10,120 nt of DNA from Bacteroidales bacterium (lineage in GTDB: Bacteria > Bacteroidota > Bacteroidia > Bacteroidales > Dysgonomonadaceae). Numbering within the stretch: the first letter of the stretch is position 1; each line of letters begins with the position of its first letter. The notes under the pieces were generated by a model. That model was not told the origin of the DNA, did not search any database, and was given only the letters and a program-made list of their open reading frames with translations. Shown one piece after another: positions 1-5,970 of the stretch. Location of the stretch: positions 1 to 10,120 of the forward strand of contig JAAYTC010000053.1 in assembly GCA_012518155.1 (NCBI GenBank), read 5' to 3'. The position numbers and the translations under genes were made by a program.

Positions 1-767
1 TCTTTCGGTGCATCCTCCGAAGCTTCATCAGAAGCAACGGGGCTCTCCTCAACGGGCGTCTCTTCAACAGCAGGAGCTTCCTCTACCGCAGGAGTTTCCT
101 CCACGGCAGGTGCCTCCTCCACGGGAGTTTCAACCACCGCTTCAGGTTTCGCTTCTACAGTCGGTTCAACCGTTGTATCCAAGGAAGCCTCGGCTTCAGG
201 TGCCTCCGCTTTCGCCGCGGGCTTCTTAGCGGCCGATTTCTCGGCTTGCTTTACCTCTTCTGACTTCGCTTCTTTCACGGCCGTGTCGGTTGCAGCAGCA
301 GTTCCGGTTGCGGCGGCAGCAGCGGTAGCAGCACCAGCACCACCCCCCGATCTACGGCGCGAACGACGTGTACGGGTCTTCTTGGTTTTGCCTTCGCTGA
401 GCATGTTTTCGTTAAAATCTACCAGTTCGATAAAACACATGGAAGCGTTATCTCCAAGCCGATGACCGGTCTTGAGGATGCGAGTATAGCCACCTGGACG
501 GTCACTCACCTTGGGAGAGACGGATTGGAATAGCTCGGCTACGGCATATTTATTTTGCAGCATGCTAAAAACCATACGTCTCGAATTGGTGGTATCCTCT
601 TTGCTCTTGGTGATGATTGGCTCCACGTACCTTCTTAATGCCTTGGCTTTGGGGACGGTGGTAAAGATGCGCTTGTGCATGATGAGCGAGGCAGCCATAT
701 TGGATAGCATCGCGCTACGGTGAGCGGCCGTGCGACTCAAATGATTATTTTTTTTCTTATGTCTCAT
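1..767 (-). CDS. rplQ: 50S ribosomal protein L17 with a long C-terminal tail (3' end outside window)
   Basis: L17 is a large-subunit protein located near the polypeptide exit. The ATG at 767-765 lies 8 bases after the rpoA stop and opens with MRHKKKNNHLSRTAAHRS, the usual L17 start. Residues 1 to about 122 are the complete core; E. coli L17 is about 127 residues in total. The frame then stays open for 255 codons to the window edge. Residues 127-140 are strongly basic (KTKKTRTRRSRRR), about 141-163 are a Gly/Ala/Thr linker, about 164-195 are mixed Lys/Glu/Ala, and about 196-255 are acidic and rich in Pro, Val and Glu with a six-residue repeat. Tails on L17 are known in Bacteroidetes, but this one looks long. 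Codons in the tail are varied, so it does not look like a recent frameshift or slippage product. Last gene of the operon visible here. The L17 assignment is certain; the tail's role is unknown. Confidence 0.96.
   Translation of the reverse strand, partial: MRHKKKNNHLSRTAAHRSAMLSNMAASLIMHKRIFTTVPKAKALRRYVEPIITKSKEDTTNSRRMVFSMLQNKYAVAELFQSVSPKVSDRPGGYTRILKTGHRLGDNASMCFIELVDFNENMLSEGKTKKTRTRRSRRRSGGGAGAATAAAAATGTAAATDTAVKEAKSEEVKQAEKSAAKKPAAKAEAPEAEASLDTTVEPTVEAKPEAVVETPVEEAPAVEETPAVEEAPAVEETPVEESPVASDEASEDAPK
48..137 (-). repeat. 18-bp coding repeat in the L17 tail (V-E-E-A/T-P-A/V units)
   Basis: Residues 211-240 of L17 read as about five copies of a six-residue unit, VEEAPA or VEETPA, with the two versions alternating. 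This gives an 18-bp period and a 36-bp higher-order period. The copies differ at synonymous positions: Ala-Pro-Ala is coded GCA CCT GCC in one copy and GCT CCT GCT in another, and Thr-Pro is ACT CCT or ACG CCC. The repeat is therefore better conserved as protein than as DNA. That suggests an older repeat kept for its protein properties rather than fresh slippage, which is inference. It could still vary in copy number between strains. Confidence 0.85.
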
Positions 768-775
768 TGCAGTTA

Positions 776-1777
776 TTAGTCTTTGTCTAATTTGTATTTC
801 GATGTATCCATACCGAACGTCAGGTTCAACCCGTCGAGCAGCTCCTCTAACTCGGTAAGCGATTTCTTACCGAAGTTACGGAATTTAAGCAGGTCGTTCT
901 TGTTGTGTGTCACCAATTGACCCAGTGTCTCAACATCTGCCGCCTTCAAGCAGTTAAGCGCGCGAACCGATAGGTTGAGGTCCGCCAAATTTCGCTTGAG
1001 CAACTGACGCATGTGGAGCACCTCCTCGTCGAACTCCTCGATGCTCTCGGAGTCGGCCGTCTCCAACATGATTTTATTATCATCGGAGAATAACACGAAG
1101 TGCTGAATCAATATTTTGGCGGCCTCTTTTAACGCCTCCTTGGGTTGGATGGATCCATCGGTAGATATCTCGATAACTAATTTCTCGTAGTCGGTCTTTT
1201 GTTCGATTCGATAATCTTCTATGGCGTATTTTACATTTCGGATAGGGGTAAAGATGGAGTCGACAAACAAAGTTTGTATATCTTCGCTTCCAAGGTCCTC
1301 TCGGTTTTCTTCGGCCGAGACATACCCGCGTCCTTTATTGATGGTGAGTTCCAAGCGAAGATCGGCCTTCTTGTTCATCCGGCAAATCTCTAACTCGGGA
1401 TTCAGCACCTCAAATCCGGTGAGTAACTTACCAATATCCCCGGCTTTAAACACATCCGTCCCCGAAATAGCGATGCTCACCTTTTCTGTCTCAAACTCTT
1501 CTACAATCCTCTTAAAACGAACTTTCTTCAGGTTTAAAATGATACCCGTTACATCTTCTATTACGCCCGGTATGGAAGCAAATTCATGCTCCACACCGTC
1601 TATTTTTACCGATGTAATCGCGAATCCTTCCAAGGAAGAGAGCAGGATGCGACGCAAGGCGTTGCCTATAGTGATGCCGTATCCGGGCTCCAGGGGACGA
1701 AATTCGAACTTTCCGTGGAAAGCGTCCTCCTGCAACATGATTACTTTATCGGGTTTTTGGAATGCTAAAATTGCCAT
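776..1777 (-). CDS. rpoA: DNA-directed RNA polymerase subunit alpha
   Basis: The alpha subunit dimerises to start RNA polymerase assembly (alpha2, then beta and beta prime). Its C-terminal domain contacts promoter DNA and activators. The protein is 333 residues, against 329 in E. coli. The N-terminal assembly domain spans about residues 1-235 and contains the GNALRRILLSSLEG motif at 38-51, which contacts the large subunits. An acidic linker (about 238-253, ESIEEFDEE) leads to the C-terminal domain at about 255-333, with its helix-hairpin-helix folds (VRALNCLKAADVETLGQLV; FRNFGKKSLTELEELL). R272 and N275 match the E. coli DNA-contacting residues R265 and N268, so binding to upstream promoter DNA is plausible. 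The ATG at 1777 is 4 bases after the rpsD stop, suggesting translational coupling to S4, as expected in an alpha operon. Nothing is truncated. Confidence 0.99.
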   Translation of the reverse strand: MAILAFQKPDKVIMLQEDAFHGKFEFRPLEPGYGITIGNALRRILLSSLEGFAITSVKIDGVEHEFASIPGVIEDVTGIILNLKKVRFKRIVEEFETEKVSIAISGTDVFKAGDIGKLLTGFEVLNPELEICRMNKKADLRLELTINKGRGYVSAEENREDLGSEDIQTLFVDSIFTPIRNVKYAIEDYRIEQKTDYEKLVIEISTDGSIQPKEALKEAAKILIQHFVLFSDDNKIMLETADSESIEEFDEEVLHMRQLLKRNLADLNLSVRALNCLKAADVETLGQLVTHNKNDLLKFRNFGKKSLTELEELLDGLNLTFGMDTSKYKLDKD

Positions 1778-1781
1778 GAAA

Positions 1782-2390
1782 TTATTGTTTGGAATATAAT
1801 TCTACGATGAGTTGCTCTTTAATACTCTCCGGTATATCGGAACGCTCGGGCACGTGCAGGTACTTCCCGCTCATGGTGCCTCTATCCCACTCCAACCAAG
1901 GATATTTACCGTGGTTGAATCCGTTAAGTGATTCCACGATCACCTCCATCGATTTTGCTTTTTCTCTGACACCTATCACGTCACCGGGCTTCACGGTGTA
2001 CGAAGCGATGTTTACTACTTTACCGTTCACTACAATGTGACGATGCGACACTAGCTGTCGCGCTCCTGCCCGAGTGGGGGATAAGCCTAAACGAAAGACA
2101 ATATTGTCTAACCGCGACTCGAGAAGCTGTAACAATACCTCGCCCGTGATTCCGCGGCTGCGTACTGCCTTCTCGAACGTGAGACGAAACTGCTTCTCAA
2201 GCACCCCGTAGGTGTATTTTGCACGTTGTTTTTCACGCAGCTGGATGCCATACTCGGATGTTTTTCTTCTACGTGAATTACCATGTTGTCCCGGGGGATA
2301 ATTCTTTTTCGAAAGAACCTTGTCGGGACCAAAAATGGGTTCGCCAAACTTACGGGCGATTTTTGATTTCGGGCCTATGTATCTTGCCAT
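1782..2390 (-). CDS. rpsD: 30S ribosomal protein S4 (cysteine-free form)
   Basis: S4 is a primary 16S rRNA binder that nucleates assembly of the 30S body and helps form the mRNA entry site. In E. coli it also represses its own operon by binding a leader pseudoknot. The protein is 202 residues, close to the family norm. The N-terminal part contains MARYIGPKSKIARKFG and the KKNYPPGQHG motif. The S4 RNA-binding domain lies at about residues 92-155 (SRLDNIVFRLGLSPTRAGAR, then LVSHRHIVVNGKVV). The zinc-type family has Cys at about 9, 12, 26 and 31; here those positions are Ser, Ala, Leu and Tyr, and the whole protein has no Cys. The preceding 107-base gap folds into strong stems and is annotated separately as a likely leader. 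The rpoA ATG follows the stop after only 4 bases. Confidence 0.99.
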   Translation of the reverse strand: MARYIGPKSKIARKFGEPIFGPDKVLSKKNYPPGQHGNSRRRKTSEYGIQLREKQRAKYTYGVLEKQFRLTFEKAVRSRGITGEVLLQLLESRLDNIVFRLGLSPTRAGARQLVSHRHIVVNGKVVNIASYTVKPGDVIGVREKAKSMEVIVESLNGFNHGKYPWLEWDRGTMSGKYLHVPERSDIPESIKEQLIVELYSKQ

Positions 2391-2420
2391 TTTTTACAAT
2401 TAAAACTTTTTCTGAAGCCT

Positions 2421-2496
2421 AAACTGTGCAGCCGCGATTACAGAGAAGTTGACGTGTAATCAATTCACAGCTCAAGTTTCAAGGTAAATGAAACTT
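2421..2496 (-). promoter_or_regulatory. structured RNA before rpsD, candidate S4 autoregulatory leader
   Basis: In transcript orientation two stems lie end to end, starting one base after the rpsK stop codon. Stem 1 is a perfect 8-bp hairpin, AAGUUUCA (2496-2489) with UGAAACUU (2481-2474), loop UUUACCU. Stem 2 begins at the very next base: GAGCUGUG (2473-2466) pairs with CACAGUUU (2428-2421), with two G-U pairs. An asymmetric internal loop follows, then an inner perfect stem GAUUACA (2461-2455) with UGUAAUC (2442-2436) and a 12-base loop. The loop bases AACUU (2450-2446) can pair with AAGUU (2408-2404) near the rpsD start, forming a possible pseudoknot. The remaining 30 bases are A-rich and unpaired, suited to ribosome loading. 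The pairings are seen directly; S4 control is inferred from position and from the known E. coli S4 leader. Confidence 0.72.
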
Positions 2497-2497
2497 A

Positions 2498-2887
2498 TTA
2501 AACTTTTCTCGCTTTGGGTGGACGACAACCGTTATGTGGCAGGGGAGTTACGTCAACGATCTCCGTTACTTCGATTCCCGATCCGTGAATAGTACGGATG
2601 GCCGATTCACGCCCGTTGCCCGGACCCTTCACGTAGGCTTTTACTTTACGTAATCCCATGTCGTATGCTACCTTCGCACAGTCTTGTGCTACCATTTGGG
2701 CGGCATAAGGAGTATTTTTCTTGGAACTCCTGAAGCCCATTTTCCCGGCAGATGACCAACTGATCACTTCGCCATCTTCGTTGGTCAACGAAACAATGAT
2801 ATTATTAAATGAAGAGGAGATATGAGCCTGTCCTATGGCTCCCACCTTCACGTTCTTCTTCTTTGTTGCAACTGTTCTTTTTGCCAT
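2498..2887 (-). CDS. rpsK: 30S ribosomal protein S11
   Basis: S11 sits in the 30S platform next to the 3' end of 16S rRNA, where the mRNA leader and Shine-Dalgarno helix run. The protein is 129 residues, the normal length. The family core is clear: AHISSSFNNIIVSLT at about 21-35, then AYVKGPGNGRESAIR at 84-98, and the C-terminal TPLPHNGCRPPKARKV. N119 in the HNG motif matches the asparagine that becomes isoaspartate in E. coli S11. The start at 2887 lies 12 bases after the rpsM stop. A 107-base structured gap separates it from rpsD downstream, the second largest gap in the window. Confidence 0.99.
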   Translation of the reverse strand: MAKRTVATKKKNVKVGAIGQAHISSSFNNIIVSLTNEDGEVISWSSAGKMGFRSSKKNTPYAAQMVAQDCAKVAYDMGLRKVKAYVKGPGNGRESAIRTIHGSGIEVTEIVDVTPLPHNGCRPPKARKV

Positions 2888-2899
2888 GTTACCTATCTA

Positions 2900-3280
2900 T
2901 TATTTAGTAGCTTTTTTCTTGTTAGCAACGGTTTTTTTCCTCCCCTTACGCGTGCGGGCATTGTTCTTGGTGCTCTGTCCGCGCACGGGCAAACCGATAC
3001 GGTGACGGATGCCGCGATAGCAGCCAATGTCCATTAACCGCTTAATGTTAAGCTGTACCTCCGAACGCAAATCACCCTCTACCTTGAAGTCGTTAGAGAT
3101 GATCTCGCGAATACGGGCGGCCTGGTCGTCCGTCCAATCTTTTACCTTAATGTCCCTGTCGACTTCCGCCTTCTCTAATATGGTATTTGCCGAGCTGCGG
3201 CCAATGCCAAAAATATAGGTAAGGGCTACTTCACCTCTCTTATTCTGAGGAAGGTCGACACCTACAATTCTTATAGCCAT
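2900..3280 (-). CDS. rpsM: 30S ribosomal protein S13
   Basis: S13 is a head protein of the small subunit. It forms intersubunit bridges with 23S rRNA and L5, and its basic tail approaches P-site tRNA. The protein is 126 residues (E. coli 118). It starts MAIRIVGVDLPQNKRGEVAL and has the helix-two-turn-helix at about residues 24-40 (FGIGRSSANTIL). The conserved GCYRGIRHRIGLPVRGQ segment is at about 91-107, followed by NNARTRKGR. The last dozen residues are a Lys-rich extension, which accounts for the slightly greater length. The start is 41 bases after the rpmJ stop, in an AT-rich gap without a Shine-Dalgarno motif. In E. coli the alpha operon and its S4-binding leader begin at this gene; here no comparable structure is visible just before it. 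Confidence 0.99.
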   Translation of the reverse strand: MAIRIVGVDLPQNKRGEVALTYIFGIGRSSANTILEKAEVDRDIKVKDWTDDQAARIREIISNDFKVEGDLRSEVQLNIKRLMDIGCYRGIRHRIGLPVRGQSTKNNARTRKGRKKTVANKKKATK

Positions 3281-3321
3281 ATAGTTATTTTAATTATTTG
3301 TTTACAATTAACGCGTGCTCG

Positions 3322-3438
3322 TTACCCCTGGCGTTGCTTGAACTTGGGATTTTTCTTGTTGATGATATATAACCGCCCTTTTCTTCTTACGATTTTACAA
3401 TCGGCCGAGCGCTTCTTCAATGATGCTCTTACTTTCAT
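3322..3438 (-). CDS. rpmJ: 50S ribosomal protein L36 (zinc-ligand-free form)
   Basis: L36 is the smallest large-subunit protein; it stabilises 23S rRNA near the L7/L12 stalk base. Reading from the ATG at 3438-3436 to the TAA at 3324-3322 gives 38 residues starting MKVRASLKKRSADCKIVRRK and ending KNPKFKQRQG, matching the family along its whole length. Zinc-type L36 binds metal with Cys11, Cys14, Cys27 and His33. Here the equivalents are Ser11, Cys14, Asn27 and Phe33, so only one ligand remains and zinc binding is not expected. It lies between infA and rpsM, its usual place. A 176-base gap with a promoter-like motif precedes it, and rpsM begins 41 bases after it. There is no Shine-Dalgarno motif; the bases before the start are A/T-rich (AAATAAACCT). 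Confidence 0.97.
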   Translation of the reverse strand: MKVRASLKKRSADCKIVRRKGRLYIINKKNPKFKQRQG

Positions 3439-3459
3439 AGGTTTATTTATCTTTTTTTG

Positions 3460-3582
3460 TCGTGCAAATTATCTCGTGTATCCTGAAATTTTGGCCCAAG
3501 TTATGCTTCCCTCGAAATTTTTATTCAAAGATAAAGGAAACTCTTGATAACTAAAGCCTAAAATCACATTTATTTTGCACGA
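3460..3582. repeat. 9-bp inverted repeat with 105-base spacing
   Basis: TCGTGCAAA at 3460-3468 and its exact reverse complement TTTGCACGA at 3574-3582 flank the candidate promoter. In a transcript reading through from infA the arms could pair and loop out the promoter region. A transcript starting at the internal promoter would carry only the downstream arm. The two sites could also be operator half-sites. It may be chance. Confidence 0.35.
3526..3555 (-). promoter_or_regulatory. candidate internal promoter for the rpmJ-rplQ half of the operon
   Basis: On the minus strand the sequence TATCTTTG (3533-3526) fully matches the Bacteroidetes -7 consensus TAnnTTTG. Eighteen bases upstream lies TTTA (3555-3552), a three-of-four match to the -33 element TTTG, with spacing close to the usual 19-21. 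Transcription would start at about 3520 and leave an 80-base leader before rpmJ. The motif is only six fixed bases, so chance matches are expected: two others fall inside rpsD (near 2345) and rpsM (near 3206). The intergenic position in the largest gap, at the classical border of the spc and alpha operons, is what supports it. Confidence 0.55.
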
Positions 3583-3614
3583 AACGGTTTGTTAGTTATT
3601 TCTAGTTGGCTTGA

Positions 3615-3833
3615 CTATTTATAGCGGAACGAAATTCTGCCTTTCGTGAGATCATAGGGCGACATCTCAACACGCACTCTATCACCGGGGAGAATACGAA
3701 TGTAGTGCATCCGCATTTTACCGGAAATATGAGCCGTGATCTCGTGCCCGTTTTCAAGTTCTACACGAAACATCGCGTTCGATAATGCGTCAATAATCGT
3801 GCCGTCTTGCTCTATTGATGGTTGTTTAGCCAT
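3615..3833 (-). CDS. infA: translation initiation factor IF-1
   Basis: IF1 binds the 30S A site during initiation and supports IF2 and IF3. The protein is 72 residues, the typical length, and is a single OB fold. Visible family segments are MAKQPSIEQDGTI at the N-terminus, FRVELENGHEITAHISGKMR in the middle, and the C-terminal LTKGRISFRYK. It lies 15 bases after the map stop, with the A-rich leader AAAGAACGTTAATTT and no Shine-Dalgarno motif. It is the last gene before the 176-base gap, so it closes the spc half of the cluster. The secY-map-infA-rpmJ order is common; there is no adk gene, unlike many Firmicutes. Confidence 0.99.
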   Translation of the reverse strand: MAKQPSIEQDGTIIDALSNAMFRVELENGHEITAHISGKMRMHYIRILPGDRVRVEMSPYDLTKGRISFRYK

Positions 3834-3848
3834 AAATTAACGTTCTTT

Positions 3849-4628
3849 TTAACTAGTGGGTTGAATGAATTCAAATGTTGATAAAATATCGGCCTTTCCA
3901 TTCCGAATGGCAACCGTGTGTTCGAAATGAGCCGAGGGTTTGCGATCTTTCGTACGCACGGTCCACCCGTCTTTTTCGAAGACCACTTTCCTGCCGCCCA
4001 TGTTGATCATCGGTTCGATGGCAATACACATTCCGTTTTGAATTAAAGGGCCTGTGCCGCGCCGGCCGTAATTGGGTACCTCCGGCGATTCATGCATCTG
4101 CCGACCGATACCGTGACCCACGAGTTCGCGCACTACAGAGTAGCTTCTGGACTCGCAATATGTCTGCACTGCTGAACCGATATCACCAATTCGATTGCCT
4201 TCTTTCGCTTGCTCGATTCCCTTATAAAGCGACTCTTCCGCGGTACGAAGAAGCTGCTTAACTTTTTCGTCCACCTCGCCTACTTGAAACGTGTAAGCGG
4301 AGTCGCCACAAAAACCGCGCAAATTAGTGCCACAGTCGATCGATATCACGTCGCCCTCCTTTAAAGGAACATTGTTTGGAATCCCGTGCACCACGTTTTC
4401 GTTCACCGAAGTACAAATGGAGTTTGGGAAGCCGCCATATCCTAAAAATGTGGGAATGGCCTGGTGATCCCTGATGAACTCTTCGGCGATCTTATCGAGC
4501 TGCAGCGTGGTAACTCCCGGCTTGATATGGCGTGACAGCTCTCCGAGCGTTTTGCCCACAAGACGGTTAGCCTCGCGCATGAATTCGATCTCCTCATCGG
4601 TCTTCAATATGATCACATTCTTATTCAT
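3849..4628 (-). CDS. map: methionine aminopeptidase, type I
   Basis: MetAP removes the initiator methionine from nascent cytosolic proteins as they leave the ribosome, when the second residue is small. The protein is 259 residues of pita-bread fold, the size of a type I bacterial enzyme without an N-terminal extension. The five metal ligands are all present: D98 (SIDCGTN), D109 (CGDSAYTF), H172 (GHGIG), E205 (AIEPM) and E236 (HFEHTVA). H81 (VVHGIP) and H179 (MHESP) match the active-site histidines, so an active enzyme is expected. It follows secY by 15 bases and precedes infA by 15 bases, which fits co-expression with the translation and export machinery. The start at 4628 gives MNKNVIILKTDEEIEFMREA, matching the usual family start with a few extra residues. 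Confidence 0.98.
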   Translation of the reverse strand: MNKNVIILKTDEEIEFMREANRLVGKTLGELSRHIKPGVTTLQLDKIAEEFIRDHQAIPTFLGYGGFPNSICTSVNENVVHGIPNNVPLKEGDVISIDCGTNLRGFCGDSAYTFQVGEVDEKVKQLLRTAEESLYKGIEQAKEGNRIGDIGSAVQTYCESRSYSVVRELVGHGIGRQMHESPEVPNYGRRGTGPLIQNGMCIAIEPMINMGGRKVVFEKDGWTVRTKDRKPSAHFEHTVAIRNGKADILSTFEFIQPTS

Positions 4629-4643
4629 TTATTCACCAACACG

Positions 4644-5966
4644 TTAATAGGCTGCCATAGATCCTGTTCGTCCCTTGATTTTAGCTCCCGATTTGAGGAA
4701 GCCGTCGTAATGGCGCATGAGCAGGTGGCTCTCGATCTGTTGTAAGGTGTCGAGCACCACGCCCACCAGGATCAGCAAAGATGTACCTCCAAAAAACTGG
4801 GCAAACTGGGAGTTGATCCCCATCAAACCGGCAAAAGCAGGCATGATGGCTACCAAGGCCAGGAAAAATGAACCGGGCAAAGTGATCCTCGACATGATGG
4901 TGTCGATGTACTCGGCCGTTCTTTTTCCGGGTTTCACTCCCGGGATAAACCCGTTGTTGCGTTTCAAGTCTTCTGCCATCTGCACCGGGTTCACCGTGAT
5001 TGCCGTGTAAAAATAGGTGAACGCGATAATAAGCAGGGCAAAAATAAAGTTGTACCAGAAGCTGGTAAAGTCCATCAGCGAGGCCCAGAATCCTCCTCCC
5101 TCGCTCACCGAAAACTGAGCGATGGTGACGGGGATAAACATGATAGCCTGGGCAAAGATGATGGGCATCACGTTGGCAGCATTCACCTTGAGGGGAATGT
5201 ACTGACGTACGCCACCATACTGACGGTTTCCAACGATCCGTTTCGCGTATTGCACGGGTACTTTACGTACGCCTTGCACCAACATGATCGCGGCCGCGAT
5301 AACTACCACGAGGAACAGCAATTCCAGTAACAACAGGATAAGCCCCCCGGGCGCGTCGATCAACCGGTCGTACTCTGCTACCAACGAGTGGGGTAGCCGG
5401 GCAATGATACCGATGAGGATGATGAACGATATCCCGTTCCCTACCCCTTTATCGGTAATACGCTCACCCAGCCAGAGCACGAACATGCTACCACCGGCTA
5501 AAATCACGGTGGAAGGCAATACCCAATCCCAAAAACCACCGGGTATGGCACTGCCTACGGCACCATACAGGTAAGCCGGGCCCTGCACGAGCAGAATAGC
5601 CACGGTGAGATAACGGGTGTACTGGTTAATCTTGGTACGGCCGCTTTCGCCTTCGCGCTGCATCTTTTGAAATGCCGGAACGGCAATACCCAACAATTGC
5701 ATCACGATCGACGCTGAAATGTAGGGCATAATTCCTAACGCGAAAATCGACGCGTTGGCAAACGCACCCCCGGAAAACATGTCGAGCAAGCTCAACAAAC
5801 CGGTGCTGGCACTCGCCTGAAGTGCCACGAGCTGCTCAGGGTTAATGCCAGGCAACACCACGAACGATCCGAAGCGATAAATCGCGACGAACCCCACGGT
5901 GATCAAAAGCCTCGTGCGAAGGTCTTCAATCTTCCAGATATTTTTTACTGTCTGTACAAATCCCAT
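4644..5966 (-). CDS. secY: protein translocase subunit SecY
   Basis: SecY is the pore of the SecYEG translocon in the inner membrane and passes unfolded proteins from SecA or the ribosome. The protein is 440 residues with ten hydrophobic segments, at about 19-39, 70-90, 116-137, 152-170, 178-195, 208-231, 265-285, 304-324, 365-385 and 393-408. Family signatures are present: GERITDKGVGNGIS (167-180), PLKVNAANVMPIIFA (258-272) and NNGFIPGVKPG (337-347). The cytosolic loop around 234-262 (VRKVPVQYAKR) is the usual site of ribosome and SecA contact. The start lies 4 bases after the rplO TGA, so its translation is probably coupled to L15. The protein is full length and ordinary. Confidence 0.99.
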   Translation of the reverse strand: MGFVQTVKNIWKIEDLRTRLLITVGFVAIYRFGSFVVLPGINPEQLVALQASASTGLLSLLDMFSGGAFANASIFALGIMPYISASIVMQLLGIAVPAFQKMQREGESGRTKINQYTRYLTVAILLVQGPAYLYGAVGSAIPGGFWDWVLPSTVILAGGSMFVLWLGERITDKGVGNGISFIILIGIIARLPHSLVAEYDRLIDAPGGLILLLLELLFLVVVIAAAIMLVQGVRKVPVQYAKRIVGNRQYGGVRQYIPLKVNAANVMPIIFAQAIMFIPVTIAQFSVSEGGGFWASLMDFTSFWYNFIFALLIIAFTYFYTAITVNPVQMAEDLKRNNGFIPGVKPGKRTAEYIDTIMSRITLPGSFFLALVAIMPAFAGLMGINSQFAQFFGGTSLLILVGVVLDTLQQIESHLLMRHYDGFLKSGAKIKGRTGSMAAY

Positions 5967-5970
5967 TTCA

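Larger units (their letters stand above)
3439..3614. other. 176-base intergenic gap between infA and rpmJ
   Basis: This is the longest gene-free stretch in the window. I find no plausible small gene on either strand; a 69-codon frame on the plus strand (3338-3547) mostly runs antisense to rpmJ. The gap holds a phylum-type promoter match at 3526-3555 and a widely spaced 9-bp inverted repeat (3460-3468 and 3574-3582). The last 40 bases before rpmJ are A-rich. I see no intrinsic terminator after infA, so readthrough from the spc half is likely. Confidence 0.8.

Noticed and set aside
8..465. Plus-strand open frames rich in Pro, Gln and Ala at 8-229 and 283-465.
   Set aside because: They are the reverse of the low-complexity L17 tail. 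The minus-strand frame continues unbroken from a clear L17 core, so that strand is the coding one.
1221..1799. A 192-codon open frame on the plus strand, antisense to rpoA.
   Set aside because: It lies almost wholly opposite rpoA, has no recognisable protein features, and would need transcription against the operon. It is a shadow of the rpoA coding pattern. The same holds for the other plus-strand frames, for example 8437-8802 and 9508-9870.
2345..2352. Promoter -7 match (TAAGTTTG on the minus strand) inside rpsD; a similar one (TATTTTTG) near 3206 in rpsM.
   Set aside because: Both sit within conserved codons and lack a convincing -33 element; a six-base motif is expected a few times by chance in 10 kb.
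2474..2496. Intrinsic terminator after rpsK (8-bp hairpin right after the stop).
   Set aside because: The stem is AT-rich and is followed by GAGCUGUG, not a run of U. It fits better as part of the rpsD leader fold.
3491..3500. TTGGCCCAA dyad in the infA-rpmJ gap.
   Set aside because: Four-base arms with a one-base centre cannot form an RNA hairpin, and the dyad is too short to support a protein-binding site.
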